Shown: one piece after another, positions 35,100 to 44,811 of the stretch
How the letters are laid out: each line of letters opens with the position of its first letter
How positions within the stretch are numbered: position 1 is the stretch's first letter
From: an uncultured Roseburia sp.
GTDB lineage: Bacteria > Bacillota > Clostridia > Lachnospirales > Lachnospiraceae
NCBI GenBank assembly: GCA_934317215.1
Contig: CAKREH010000013.1
Location: 1-64,000, forward strand
DNA length: 64,000 nucleotides
Reading direction: 5' to 3'
Position numbers and translations under genes: made by a program
The notes under the pieces: model-generated
Database searches by the model: none
Seen by the model: the letters and a program-made list of their open reading frames with translations, nothing else
Told to the model about the DNA's origin: nothing

Positions 35100-35630
35100 T
35101 CAATATCCCATCATCCCCGCCAGCACTACGCTCGCCGCCATTCCGGCTGCCGTGGCAGCCAGCGCCCCTGCAAGCGTATAGCGGCTCTTTTTGATTTTTA
35201 CACTCATAAAGTAAACAGACATAGTGTAAAAAATTGTCTCCGTGCTTCCGAGCATGATCGACGCCATCCGCCCAAGCAGCGAATCCGTCCCATACTCCTT
35301 ATAAATATCTAAAAGCAGACCTGTTGCCGCCGAAGATGAAAACATTTTCACAACAGCAAGTGGAAGCAGTTCGGACGGGAATCCGATCTTTTCTGTGCAA
35401 ATGGCACATACATTTGAAAAACATTCCAGAAATCCGGACGCACGCAGGATTCCAACAGCAACCATCAGTCCGATCAGTGTTGGCATGATCCCTATGACTG
35501 TTTCAAATCCGTCTTTCGCTCCCTCGATAAACTCTTCGTAGATATTGTGCCTGCACAACAGCCCATATCCGATAATCAAAAAAATCAGAAGTGGTATCAT
35601 GATATCGGATAAAAACATCATTATCTGCAT
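35100..35630 (-). CDS. spmB: Spore maturation protein B
   Basis: A 176-residue membrane protein needed for dehydration of the spore core. The sequence AKDGFETVIGIMPTLIGLMVAVG and the later PLAVVKMFSSSAATGLLLDI with GSTETIFYTMSVYF are typical nucleoside-recognition (Gate) domain features of SpmB. Its usual partner spmA lies at 37439-38059, separated from it by a c-di-GMP gene. It supports a spore-forming host. Confidence 0.94.
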   Translation of the reverse strand: MQIMMFLSDIMIPLLIFLIIGYGLLCRHNIYEEFIEGAKDGFETVIGIMPTLIGLMVAVGILRASGFLECFSNVCAICTEKIGFPSELLPLAVVKMFSSSAATGLLLDIYKEYGTDSLLGRMASIMLGSTETIFYTMSVYFMSVKIKKSRYTLAGALAATAAGMAASVVLAGMMGY

Positions 35631-35682
35631 AGGACACTTCCCGAAGCTGCTGTTAGTTTATTATATGTATCAGCGGTTCACA

Positions 35683-37347
35683 TTATTCATGCGATTTTCG
35701 CGCCAGCCGTTCATAATCCTCCTGCGGCATCGGTTTTGCGAAATAATATCCCTGAATATAATTACAGCCAAGTCTCTTTAGCATCTGTACCTGTTTCTTT
35801 TCTTCAACGCCTTCTGCAATGACCGGCATATCCAGCGCTTTTGCCATCTGGATAACTGCCGCTAAGATCTTTTCTCCGCGCCCATCATCTTTGCCTTTGG
35901 AAAGAAACTTCATATCAATTTTCAGCACATCCAGATCAATGTCCTTTAACACGTTCAAAGATGAATATCCGCTTCCAAAATCATCCATCAGAATTGTAAA
36001 TCCTGCCTTGTGCAGATAATCCACCGCATTTAAGATGACATTTTCCGTATCGGAAAAAACACTCTCTGTCAGTTCCAAGTGCAGGTACTCCGGTGGTATC
36101 CGGTATTTTTCCACAAGATTGACCAGTGACTCTAAAAAATTGGGATTATAAAGGTTGACACGGGAAACATTCACAGAGATCGGATCCGGCTTACGTCCTG
36201 CTCTTAACGCCGTGGCAATAAGCTGGCAGACCTGATCCCACACATAATAATCAAGTTTTATAATAAAACCGTTCTTCTCGAAAACAGGTATAAACTCTCC
36301 CGGTGAAACCATCGTCCCATCCGGTTTTTTCCAGCGTACAAGTGCTTCCGCGCCACGCGGCGTATAACCATCTAACTCATACTTCGGCTGAAAATAAACG
36401 ATAAACTGTTTTTCCTCAAGTGCCGTATCCATTTCGTTTATGATCTGCTGCTCCCGCTGCATCTCTTTTCCCATCTGTTCCGTGTAGAGTGCCTCATGAT
36501 GCATATACTGCCCCTTGCATTCCTGTGCCGCAATTACAGCATGCTCATAGATTGCCGATACCTCCATCTCCTTGTCCCGGATGATATAACATCCCGCCGA
36601 CGTCTCAAGATAACAGCGCAGCTCCCCGTTTTTCTTCACCTGTTCCCGGATCTTCTGGGCGATCAGCAGTGCATCCTGTTCTTTTTCTACCGCAACACAG
36701 ATTCCAAAAACATCGGAATTTAATCTGCCATAAGTATACGTCTTATATGCACTGAGTACACCGCAGATATTATGCGCCATACATTTTAACAGACGGTCTC
36801 CTTCTGCCGCACCATAGAAAGAATTGATCATCTTAAACCGGTCAATATCCAGCCGGATAAATGCAAATGTCTCATCCTTACTGTCATCCAGCATCTCCCT
36901 CGTCTTCTGGTAAAACATCTGACGGTTATAAATTCCTGTCAGGGAATCATACTCTAAAAAGTGCTGTTTGCTCCTTTTGATAGCGTTCATGACACGAAAC
37001 CAGATGATCTCCCGGTGGAATGACTTCGGTATAAAATCCCATACCCCATACTCCAGACAGCGTTTTTCATTTTCTACATTGTCTTCCGTTGTCGCAATGA
37101 CGATCGGAGTATACTTATATTCGCTGTGTTTTTTGAATTCCTCCAGAAAAGCAAATCCATCCATTACAGGCATAATAAGATCCAGTATAATTGCCGCTAC
37201 CGAAAGGCCTTTATCCTTTTTCAGATATTCCAGTGCCTTTTTCCCGTCTTCTGCCTCTGCGATCTGGTAATCTTTACAGAAAATATCAGCCAGGGACTGT
37301 CTGTTCAGCTTGTTATCATCCACAATCAAGATCTTATTTTTTTTCAT
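35683..37347 (-). CDS. REC-GGDEF-EAL response regulator, probable c-di-GMP phosphodiesterase
   Basis: The 554 residues hold a receiver domain (about 3-125; ILIVDDNK, phospho-acceptor Asp in IILDLIMP, Thr in VIATTED, Lys in IPKS), a GGDEF domain (about 135-290) with the degenerate site GRLNSDVF, and an EAL domain (about 305-550) with GAEALVRW, LELTES, MDDFGSGYSS, LKIDMKF, EGVEEK and QGYYFAKP. It probably hydrolyses c-di-GMP under phosphorylation control. No histidine kinase is adjacent. It lies between spmA and spmB, which suggests a link to sporulation or a chance insertion. Confidence 0.92.
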   Translation of the reverse strand: MKKNKILIVDDNKLNRQSLADIFCKDYQIAEAEDGKKALEYLKKDKGLSVAAIILDLIMPVMDGFAFLEEFKKHSEYKYTPIVIATTEDNVENEKRCLEYGVWDFIPKSFHREIIWFRVMNAIKRSKQHFLEYDSLTGIYNRQMFYQKTREMLDDSKDETFAFIRLDIDRFKMINSFYGAAEGDRLLKCMAHNICGVLSAYKTYTYGRLNSDVFGICVAVEKEQDALLIAQKIREQVKKNGELRCYLETSAGCYIIRDKEMEVSAIYEHAVIAAQECKGQYMHHEALYTEQMGKEMQREQQIINEMDTALEEKQFIVYFQPKYELDGYTPRGAEALVRWKKPDGTMVSPGEFIPVFEKNGFIIKLDYYVWDQVCQLIATALRAGRKPDPISVNVSRVNLYNPNFLESLVNLVEKYRIPPEYLHLELTESVFSDTENVILNAVDYLHKAGFTILMDDFGSGYSSLNVLKDIDLDVLKIDMKFLSKGKDDGRGEKILAAVIQMAKALDMPVIAEGVEEKKQVQMLKRLGCNYIQGYYFAKPMPQEDYERLARKSHE

Positions 37348-37438
37348 TGGTATCCCTCACTTTCTCTGAGGATTTGTCTTACACATAAATCTATTCTCAT
37401 TATAATGTCTTTTATCGAATAGTACAACGCATTATTTG

Positions 37439-38059
37439 TCAGATTTTGTAAATATTCCGCCTGATTTTACAAAAAATAATTGCAGTCAGTGTACTGCATG
37501 TTGTTGCGATCAGTGCCGGACCGACGATCTGCGCCGGATTCACACTTCCATACTGGCTGCGGCAGGCAATAATGTTTACCGGTATGATCTGAAGGGATGA
37601 AATATTGATGATCAAAAAATCACACATCTCGCTGCTGGCGGTCCGCTCCCCTTTTTTTACTGAGCCATCTGAAAATGCTTTATTTCCACGCTCTTTTTCT
37701 AATTCTGCCAGCGCCTCCATCGCTTTTAATCCGGCTGGTGTTGCCGCCCATCCCAGTCCGAATATATTGGCAATCATATTGGTGGCAATATATTTATTTG
37801 CCGGATGATCTTTTGGAATATCCGGGAACAGAAAATGCAGCACCGGTGCAAGACGCCTTGACAATCCTGCAATGATACCTGTTTTTTCAGCGATTTTCAT
37901 CAGTCCAACCCAGAAGGACATTACTCCCATCATAGTAATACAGAGTGTGACCGCCTCTTTTGCCGAGTCAAGCGCTGCCTGCGTAACCGCCGGAAGTGTG
38001 CCGTGAAATGCGGCAAATACAACGCCTGTCAAGATCATAAATGCCCAGAGATAATTCAT
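37439..38059 (-). CDS. spmA: Spore maturation protein A
   Basis: A 206-residue membrane protein acting with SpmB in spore core dehydration. MNYLWAFMILTGVVFAAFHG, LCITMMGVMSFWVGLMKIAEKTG, and NMIANIFGLGWAATPAGLKAME are family hallmarks. It normally lies directly before spmB; here about 1.8 kb separates the two. Confidence 0.95.
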   Translation of the reverse strand: MNYLWAFMILTGVVFAAFHGTLPAVTQAALDSAKEAVTLCITMMGVMSFWVGLMKIAEKTGIIAGLSRRLAPVLHFLFPDIPKDHPANKYIATNMIANIFGLGWAATPAGLKAMEALAELEKERGNKAFSDGSVKKGERTASSEMCDFLIINISSLQIIPVNIIACRSQYGSVNPAQIVGPALIATTCSTLTAIIFCKIRRNIYKI

Positions 38060-38205
38060 ATGTACCTCTCCGGTTTTTCTTTTATTTTATTTCTATATAT
38101 CGCCATATATGTACCATTATTCATATAGAACTTTTTCAGTTATTTTTTCCAAATGTCAACATATATATCACTAACACCTGGATTTTTTAACTGAGGTATT
38201 TTATC

Positions 38206-40083
38206 TTGATATGGTTTTCTGATATTTTTCACAAATTTCCACGTTTAAGCCGGATATCCACACTTTTTCTTATTTTGCTGGTCGTTTTCCCCACAGTTTT
38301 CTCAGACGGATGCGCTTTCTCCAGGAATGCTCCGGATCAGTCTGCCCGTATCTCTTCCGGATACGAACCGGATCCGGCAGATTCTGTTTCTTCTGAATCT
38401 GCTGATAATGACAATCAACGCACAGACAGCTCATCCGCGAATGCCTTTGACGAATTTTTATTGCAGCTTTTCCGCTCGGAGGCTGCCCAGAATACCATAA
38501 ACCTTCATTTTTCCCTCTCCTCCCCGGAATCTTACGGGATCACAGAAGTTCCAATTTCACTTGGCAGTATTTCCAGTCAGGCATCAAAGGAAAACCGTGC
38601 AGCCCTGGAAAACACGATTGCCGCCCTAAAACGTTTTGACCACGAAAAACTTTCCAAAACCCGGCAGCTGACTTACGATATTTTGTCAGATTACCTTGCC
38701 ATGGAGCAAAAGGGGACTGATTTTTCACTTTATGAAGAATACTTAAACCCTTCCTCCGGCACTCAGGCACAGCTTCCAGTACTTTATGAAGAGTATCGTT
38801 TTTCCTCCGAAGATGACATCAAAACTTACCTGAAACTGCTGCCCCTGACCGGTTCCTATTTTGACCAGATCATTGCTTTTGAAAAGCAAAAAGCTGCCGC
38901 CGGACTCTTTATGTCCGATGCCATCTGTAAAAGTGTGATCGAACAGTGTTCCCGTTTTGCAGACGATGGGGACGATCATTATCTGATCTTAACTTTCAAT
39001 AAAAAAGTGGATGCTTTTAAGGATCTGTCAGATGAACAGAAGACCGCCTATAAAAAACAAAATGAAAAGATTGTAAAAGAAGTGATTTTTCCTGCCTATA
39101 CTTCACTGGCATCTTCCTTAACCAGCCTGCTTGGCAGCGGAAAAAATGAAAAAGGGCTCTGTTATCTGAAACACGGCAGAGATTATTACGAATATCTCGT
39201 CTACGAAAATACCGGCTGTGCGGATTCGATTGCGGATATACAGACTATGATCGGTCAGAAAAGACTTTCTGATCTAAGCGAAGCGGCCGCCCTGACGGAT
39301 TCAAATCCCGCTCTCTGGAAGGATGCACAAAAGATCTCTCTTTCCTATGCAGATTCCGCCTCTGTTTTAGAACATCTGAAAGAACAGATGCAGGCAGATT
39401 TTCCAAAGGCTCCGGATGTCTCTTACACCGTCAGTCCTATTGAGGAATGTATGGAAGATTATCTTGCACCGGCTTATTATATCACTGCACCGATTGATGA
39501 TTACAATGCCAATTCAATCTATATCAATGCAAAAACGGATGCATCCACCATGCGGTATTTCACAACGCTCGCCCACGAGGGTTTTCCCGGTCACCTGTAT
39601 CAGACGATCATGTCCTATCAGTCCGGACTGCCGGCGATACGCAGTATTTTAAACTATCCGGGATATGTAGAAGGCTGGGCAACCTATGTGGAGATGATGT
39701 CCTATCATTATGCCGGGCTGAGGGAAGATGCCGCAACGCTTCTCGCCTTAAACCAGTCTGCACTTTTAAGTCTTTATGCCTCCACAGATATCGGCATCCA
39801 TTATGACGGCTGGTCGCTTGCCGATACGATAAAATTCTGGAACGATTACGGGATCAGCGATCCGGATACCATTGCAGAGATTTACCGCTATATCATATCA
39901 GAACCGGCAAATTATCTCCGTTATTATGTGGGTTATCTGCAATTTCTGAAATTAAAGGACTATGCAAAGGAAACCTTTGGCAGTGATTATAATGAAATCG
40001 CATTTCATCAGGCAGTGCTCTCGATCGGCCCGGCACCGTTTCGGATCGTAAAGGATTATCTGAAAGATTTTTACCAGAAGTGA
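38206..40083 (+). CDS. DUF885 family metallopeptidase-like lipoprotein
   Basis: This 625-residue protein has an N-terminal hydrophobic segment (about 15-32) ending in FSDGC, a weak lipobox, so it is probably surface-anchored. The C-terminal DUF885 region has the zinc motif AHEGFPGHLYQTIMSY (HExxxGH) and the downstream YVEGWATYVEMM that would give the third ligand. Substrate is unknown; relatives are treated as carboxypeptidase-like. The start is a TTG at 38206 with GAGG ten bases upstream. It is a single gene, convergent with rsmI. Confidence 0.85.
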   Translation: MIWFSDIFHKFPRLSRISTLFLILLVVFPTVFSDGCAFSRNAPDQSARISSGYEPDPADSVSSESADNDNQRTDSSSANAFDEFLLQLFRSEAAQNTINLHFSLSSPESYGITEVPISLGSISSQASKENRAALENTIAALKRFDHEKLSKTRQLTYDILSDYLAMEQKGTDFSLYEEYLNPSSGTQAQLPVLYEEYRFSSEDDIKTYLKLLPLTGSYFDQIIAFEKQKAAAGLFMSDAICKSVIEQCSRFADDGDDHYLILTFNKKVDAFKDLSDEQKTAYKKQNEKIVKEVIFPAYTSLASSLTSLLGSGKNEKGLCYLKHGRDYYEYLVYENTGCADSIADIQTMIGQKRLSDLSEAAALTDSNPALWKDAQKISLSYADSASVLEHLKEQMQADFPKAPDVSYTVSPIEECMEDYLAPAYYITAPIDDYNANSIYINAKTDASTMRYFTTLAHEGFPGHLYQTIMSYQSGLPAIRSILNYPGYVEGWATYVEMMSYHYAGLREDAATLLALNQSALLSLYASTDIGIHYDGWSLADTIKFWNDYGISDPDTIAEIYRYIISEPANYLRYYVGYLQFLKLKDYAKETFGSDYNEIAFHQAVLSIGPAPFRIVKDYLKDFYQK

Positions 40084-40088
40084 CGGAT

Positions 40089-40934
40089 CTACTCTTCCTT
40101 CAGCAGTGCCTGATATACATCCCGTTTGCTCATGCCACGGTCTTTTGCCACCAGTTTCATCGCCTCTTTGCGCGGTGTCCCCTGGTTTTCGTACACCTGC
40201 ATATGTTCCTCCAACGACATATCCTCCCAGGACTTCCTTGCCTCCTCGGCAAGTTCCTCGAAGGTTTTTCCATGAATCACGAGCACATACTCTCCGCGCG
40301 GTTCATTCTCTCCATAATAGGCAAGACTGTCTGACAACGTCGTACGCATCTTTTCCTCATAGCGCTTCGTGAGCTCCCGGCAGATGGAGATCTGCCGGTC
40401 TCCGAGCGTATCATACAGTTCTTCTAATGTTTTGACCAGATGATGCGGTGCCTCATAAATGATGATCGTGCGCGTTTCGTCCTTTAATTCCTGCAAAATA
40501 GCGGCACGCTCTTTTTTATCCCGTGGTAAAAACGCCTCAAACGCAAAACGTCTTGTCGGAAGCCCTGACATGGTAAGTGCCGTAATACATGCCGCTGCTC
40601 CCGGCAGGGAAGTCACTTCGATTCCTTCCTCATAACAGATGCGCACTAAATCTTCGCCCGGATCGGAAATTCCCGGTGTACCCGCATCCGTGATCAGCGC
40701 AATGTTTTTTCCTTCCCGCAGTTTATCTACAAGCTGATAGGCTTTTTCTATCTTATTGTATTCATGATAACTCGTCATCGGCGTTTTGATTTCAAAATGA
40801 TTCAACAGCTTAATGGAATTTCTGGTATCTTCCGCTGCGATCAGATCCACTTCTTTTAATGTGCGAAGCACCCGATAGGTGATATCCTCAAGATTGCCGA
40901 TCGGTGTTGCACATAAATATAATTTTCCTGACAT
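40089..40934 (-). CDS. rsmI: 16S rRNA 2'-O-ribose C1402 methyltransferase
   Basis: This SAM-dependent enzyme methylates C1402 of 16S rRNA in the decoding centre. Motifs: LYLCATPIGNLEDITYR, AEDTRNSIKLL, LITDAGTPGISDPGEDLV and LPGAAACITALTMSGLPT. The start at 40934 (MSGKLYLCATP) follows ACGGAG; the 15-codon extension upstream is unsupported. Its promoter is at 40996-41024. Confidence 0.96.
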   Translation of the reverse strand: MSGKLYLCATPIGNLEDITYRVLRTLKEVDLIAAEDTRNSIKLLNHFEIKTPMTSYHEYNKIEKAYQLVDKLREGKNIALITDAGTPGISDPGEDLVRICYEEGIEVTSLPGAAACITALTMSGLPTRRFAFEAFLPRDKKERAAILQELKDETRTIIIYEAPHHLVKTLEELYDTLGDRQISICRELTKRYEEKMRTTLSDSLAYYGENEPRGEYVLVIHGKTFEELAEEARKSWEDMSLEEHMQVYENQGTPRKEAMKLVAKDRGMSKRDVYQALLKEE

Positions 40935-40995
40935 GCCAGTCTCCGTTTCTGTTTTTAAAACTACCTTGTTTCGACACAACTTCTATTATTAGCAC

Positions 40996-41024
40996 ATTAT
41001 AAAGCTGCCGTGAGGAATTGACAA
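40996..41024 (-). promoter_or_regulatory. Promoter of rsmI
   Basis: TTGTCA and TATAAT separated by 17 bases on the minus strand. Confidence 0.78.
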
Positions 41025-41118
41025 GAAAATCCTGTATCCTTTATTCATTCGCCTGCTGCAGGGATATATTTAATTTTTCCCATAACCTTTTTACAGAAAC
41101 ATCTACCTCCAATCTTTC

Positions 41119-41694
41119 CTACGCCTCAAGGTCTTCTACCGACATTACCGCCCCTGTCTGAAAATACTCCATATTTTCAAATGCCGCTTCTGCAACATCT
41201 TCGGGACTATGCGTATGGCATGCCTCCCTTAACACATGGATGTGATAATTTCTCTGGTGCGCATCTACCGCTGTAAAATGTACGCAGATATCTGTCATGC
41301 CACCACAGATAAACAGATGCTCAATACCTTTTCCCCGCAGTAAAAGTTCGAGATCTGTTGCAAAAAAAGCACTGTAACGGCGCTTCGGCACAACATACTC
41401 ACCCTCGGCCGGTCCTGCCGGTTCCCAGAAATAAGAGTCCTTTTCGAGGCAGTGTACATGCTCGGAACCATCTAATTCTCTTCCGAAATCAGAAAGATCA
41501 TCCCGGTGCAGTTCAATAATATGTACGATCGGCACATCTTTTCTTTTTTCACGGAAAAAATCTACCACTTTTTTGATATTTTCATGATAATAAGCAATTC
41601 TCTTCTGCTGTTCCTCGCTCTGATATACAGCAACAGGTACTTTTGATTCCTGCACATCCACCAACAGTAATGCACTTTTTTCCGGTATTTTCAT
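41119..41694 (-). CDS. Isochorismatase-like cysteine hydrolase, paralogue 3
   Basis: A 191-residue amidohydrolase of the isochorismatase-like fold. The Asp-Lys-Cys triad is visible: Asp in LLLVDVQ, Lys in VVPKRRYSAFFATDLELLL, and Cys in GGMTDICVHFTAVDAHQRNYH. It overlaps its paralogue by four bases (ATGA). Relatives hydrolyse small amides such as biuret, triuret, guanylurea, nicotinamide or N-carbamoyl compounds; the substrate here is not known. Its place beside a polyamine-type importer and near allophanate hydrolase favours a urea- or guanidine-like substrate. Confidence 0.85.
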   Translation of the reverse strand: MKIPEKSALLLVDVQESKVPVAVYQSEEQQKRIAYYHENIKKVVDFFREKRKDVPIVHIIELHRDDLSDFGRELDGSEHVHCLEKDSYFWEPAGPAEGEYVVPKRRYSAFFATDLELLLRGKGIEHLFICGGMTDICVHFTAVDAHQRNYHIHVLREACHTHSPEDVAEAAFENMEYFQTGAVMSVEDLEA

Positions 41695-42266
41695 AATGAT
41701 TTCACCTCCGCAGTTAATACATCCTCCGTCGTAATATTTGATTCACGCTGAAGATATTTCATATTTTTTAACGCATACTCATGTGCCTTCCATGTAGAAC
41801 CCGTCACACAATCCGTTACCACATAAAAATGATAGTTGCTCTGGTGCGCGTCCACTGCGGTAAAATGTACACACACATCTGTCAGTCCTCCAATTAAAAA
41901 TACCGTATCCACATGCAGACACTGCAGCAACAGGTCAAGATCTGTCCCGATAAATGCACTGTAACGGCGTTTGGTGATCAGGTAATCATTTCCCTCCGGC
42001 TTTGTGAGCGGGTTATATTCTGCTGCAAGTGTCCCCTCTAAACAGTGGACTCCTTCCGTTCCATCAAGCTCTCTTCCGTAATCGCAGTGATCTGCTCTGT
42101 GTACCTCTCTCACCTGAACGACCGGAAGTTTCTTTTCCCTGAAATACCGGATAATTTTCGGCGCGTTCTGATAAGTAGTGGAACCCTCCATGACCGGGAT
42201 TCCGTCATTTTTATCATCATCCTGAAGGTCGATGACCAACAATGCACTATGCTCTGGTATATACAT
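41691..42266 (-). CDS. Isochorismatase-like cysteine hydrolase, paralogue 2
   Basis: A 191-residue paralogue of the neighbouring gene. The triad is kept (Asp in LLVIDLQDDD, Lys in LITKRRYSAFIGTDLDLLL, Cys in GGLTDVCVHFTAVDAHQSNYH). The shared block KRRYSxFxxTDLxxLL and TDxCVHxTxxDAHQ marks all three paralogues as one subfamily. The tandem arrangement suggests a heteromer or two related substrates. It follows the MATE gene by 38 bases. Confidence 0.85.
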   Translation of the reverse strand: MYIPEHSALLVIDLQDDDKNDGIPVMEGSTTYQNAPKIIRYFREKKLPVVQVREVHRADHCDYGRELDGTEGVHCLEGTLAAEYNPLTKPEGNDYLITKRRYSAFIGTDLDLLLQCLHVDTVFLIGGLTDVCVHFTAVDAHQSNYHFYVVTDCVTGSTWKAHEYALKNMKYLQRESNITTEDVLTAEVKSL

Positions 42267-42304
42267 TTTTTCTCCTCTTTTCTGTGCTGCTTCTTTTTAA
42301 AAAT

Positions 42305-43651
42305 TTACTTCAAGTCCAGCCGGTGCAGCCACTTTCCCGACCGGTAACGATGTATTCCGATCGGCAGTTTATATAGTTCTACAGCAACAAATGCACTGTA
42401 AACAACTGCGATCGGCATTTTTAGGACTTCGCCAAACAAAAATGTAACTGGCAGCCCGATCATCCAGATGCCCCCCATATCCATGATCAGTACGGTGCGG
42501 ATATCTCCACCGCTTCGGAACAATCCTTCAATATTCATGGAATTATAACAGTTAACCGGCAGGTAACAGCATAAAATGGTAAGACATTGCGTCAGATATA
42601 TTCCTGCCTCAGTCCCCGTGATCCCATAAAGTCCTACAATCGGATGTATGAAAAGAAAAATTAATGCTGCAACAAACACACCAACGAATACTGCCAGCCT
42701 GTGGAACCGTGCACCACAGCGAAACACCTCTTCCCTGTCCCCCCTGCCAATCTGATTACCGACAATTACGGACGCAGAGCTTGAAAGACTCAAACTGAAT
42801 GTCTGCTCCATCGTCTGTATGGTACTCATAATACTCATTGCGGCAAGCTGTTCCGTTCCGATACGTCCATAAATTGTAAAATAAAGTGTTGTTCCTACAC
42901 CCCAGAAAAATTCGTTGCCTGCAAGCGGCAGTGCTTTTTTCAGAAATGTCAGGAATCCGTCCCTGCTGTAATGAAACATTTCCGGAATATTGCTTATCAC
43001 TTCATTTTTTGTTGCGATCAGATAAATCAGCAGAATCGTAAGTTCGCTGCCTCTTGTTACGACGGTACCGACTGCCGCACCGGCAACACCAAGCTCTGGC
43101 ATTCCCAGATTACCGAATATAAAAGCATAGTTTGCCAGAACATTCATGATAACAGATACCGAAGCGGACACCAGCACGATTTTTACCCGTGTCATGCCAC
43201 GCAGCAGGTAATTAATTGGATAAATGAGTGACAACAGCAGATAGGAGGCAGAGATTGCCCGAAGGTAAGCCGTTCCGCTTACAATAACCGCCTCATCCGA
43301 TGTAAAGAGCTGCATACACTGTCTTGGGAAAAGCGCAGTAGCTATCGTAACTACAATCCCGAGTGATATCGTAATTGAACAGGTCATACCCATCGTTTTC
43401 CGGATACCATCCACATCCTTTTTGCCCCAGTATTGGGAGACAAACATAACACAGGCACAGCAGGTGCCATAAAGCACCAGATAAAATAAGGAATATAGTT
43501 TGTTTGCCACACCGACGGCTGCAATCTCTGCAACTCCCAGCTTTCCCACCATGATCTGATCAATAAAATTGACGCAGGAGGTAAGAAGTGACTGGAGCAT
43601 TAACGGCAGCACCGTCTGTAATGTGATCTTATAAAATGTTTTACGGTCCAT
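42305..43651 (-). CDS. MATE family efflux transporter
   Basis: A 448-residue multidrug-type exporter with 12 predicted helices in two halves. The N-terminal MDRKTFYKITLQTVLPLMLQ and the pattern QIMVGKLGVAEIAAVGVANK are typical of the NorM/MepA-like Clostridial MATE group. It sits between a polyamine-type ABC importer and two hydrolases, so it may export a product or a toxic amine such as guanidinium. Some MATE proteins of this type are guanidine-responsive in Firmicutes; I did not recognise such a riboswitch here. Confidence 0.9.
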   Translation of the reverse strand: MDRKTFYKITLQTVLPLMLQSLLTSCVNFIDQIMVGKLGVAEIAAVGVANKLYSLFYLVLYGTCCACVMFVSQYWGKKDVDGIRKTMGMTCSITISLGIVVTIATALFPRQCMQLFTSDEAVIVSGTAYLRAISASYLLLSLIYPINYLLRGMTRVKIVLVSASVSVIMNVLANYAFIFGNLGMPELGVAGAAVGTVVTRGSELTILLIYLIATKNEVISNIPEMFHYSRDGFLTFLKKALPLAGNEFFWGVGTTLYFTIYGRIGTEQLAAMSIMSTIQTMEQTFSLSLSSSASVIVGNQIGRGDREEVFRCGARFHRLAVFVGVFVAALIFLFIHPIVGLYGITGTEAGIYLTQCLTILCCYLPVNCYNSMNIEGLFRSGGDIRTVLIMDMGGIWMIGLPVTFLFGEVLKMPIAVVYSAFVAVELYKLPIGIHRYRSGKWLHRLDLK

Positions 43652-43684
43652 TGACTTACCTCCTTTGTCTTTTCCTTCTAATTA

Positions 43685-44797
43685 TCACTCGATCTTACTT
43701 CCTGCCTCTAATTTAACCTCTGACCAGATCTCATCATAAGTTAAAGAAGCCTCACCGATATTTTCCATATAATGTGCTGTGTCATAAACACTGTCTGCCG
43801 GATAGGCGATACTTAAGAGCTTATCTGAGATACCCGCTTCTTTTGCCGCATCTTCCACCTCAAGATTGGTGTAACCATAACCCCAGTTCGTATCCTCACC
43901 TTTTCTGGTCAGATACTCTTTGCTGATGATTGCATTGATAAATGCATAAGCTCCATCCATATTTGCGCCTTTCGGGATGACATAACTGTCCATATACATA
44001 TGCTCGCCCTCAGACGGATTGATGTATTCCCAGTTTTCCATCTCTTTTGCTGCTTTATAAGCATCACCGGAAGCTGTCACAAGTACATTTGCCTCACCGT
44101 TTAACATCAGCTTATATCCACTGTAAGTAAATGCATGTATGTTTGGAAGCAGTTCCTTTAACTTATCTCCGGCTGCAGTGATCTCTGATTCATCCGTCGC
44201 ATTAAAGTCATTTCCATTTACCAGATTACAGATACAAAGAGCCATCCTCTCATCATCCGTAAATGCAATCTGATCTTCCAGTTCCGGATTCCACAGATCC
44301 GCATATCCTTTGATTTCCGTGCTTACCTTGTCACGGTTTACTAAAATACCGATACCACCGCCGGAATAAGGCACTGACCATTTATTGTCCGGATCGTAGG
44401 AAGGACTTAAGTATCCTTCTCCCAGCCTGGAATAGTTTGGAATCTTAGAAGTGTCTATCTCCTCGAGCTGATCCTGTTCTACCAGTGCCTCAATGACATA
44501 ATCTGAACACATTGCCACATCATACTGGACACTGTTAGACATTACCTTCGTCTCCATCTCTTCCAGTGAGGAAAAACCGGTATAGTTGATACTGCAGCCT
44601 GTCAGTTCTTCTAACTTTGCAATCGCCTCATCCTCAATGCCAGCCCAGGCAAGAAGATTTAATTCTTTACCGCCCAATTCTGAGCTTCCTGTTTCCTCTT
44701 TTCCTGATGAAGAGACATCACCGCTGCTGTTTCCACATGCTGTCATACCGCATACCATCGTGCCGGCAAGTAATAAACTGATTAATTTCTTTTTCAT
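43685..44797 (-). CDS. Spermidine/putrescine-type ABC transporter substrate-binding lipoprotein
   Basis: The N-terminus MKKKLISLLLAGTMVCGMTAC is a lipoprotein signal peptide. The mature part is a PotD/PotF-like fold: LNLLAWAGIEDEAIAKLEELTG, VMSNSVQYDVAMCSDYVIE, WSVPYSGGGIGILVN, and the late AYAFINAIIS. The start at 44797 has AAGGAGG; the frame extends over this site with a TTG. PotD binds polyamines, but close relatives bind other cationic or amide compounds. It ends the ABC genes of this operon. Confidence 0.9.
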   Translation of the reverse strand: MKKKLISLLLAGTMVCGMTACGNSSGDVSSSGKEETGSSELGGKELNLLAWAGIEDEAIAKLEELTGCSINYTGFSSLEEMETKVMSNSVQYDVAMCSDYVIEALVEQDQLEEIDTSKIPNYSRLGEGYLSPSYDPDNKWSVPYSGGGIGILVNRDKVSTEIKGYADLWNPELEDQIAFTDDERMALCICNLVNGNDFNATDESEITAAGDKLKELLPNIHAFTYSGYKLMLNGEANVLVTASGDAYKAAKEMENWEYINPSEGEHMYMDSYVIPKGANMDGAYAFINAIISKEYLTRKGEDTNWGYGYTNLEVEDAAKEAGISDKLLSIAYPADSVYDTAHYMENIGEASLTYDEIWSEVKLEAGSKIE

Positions 44798-44811
44798 AAT
44801 GAATTCCTCCT

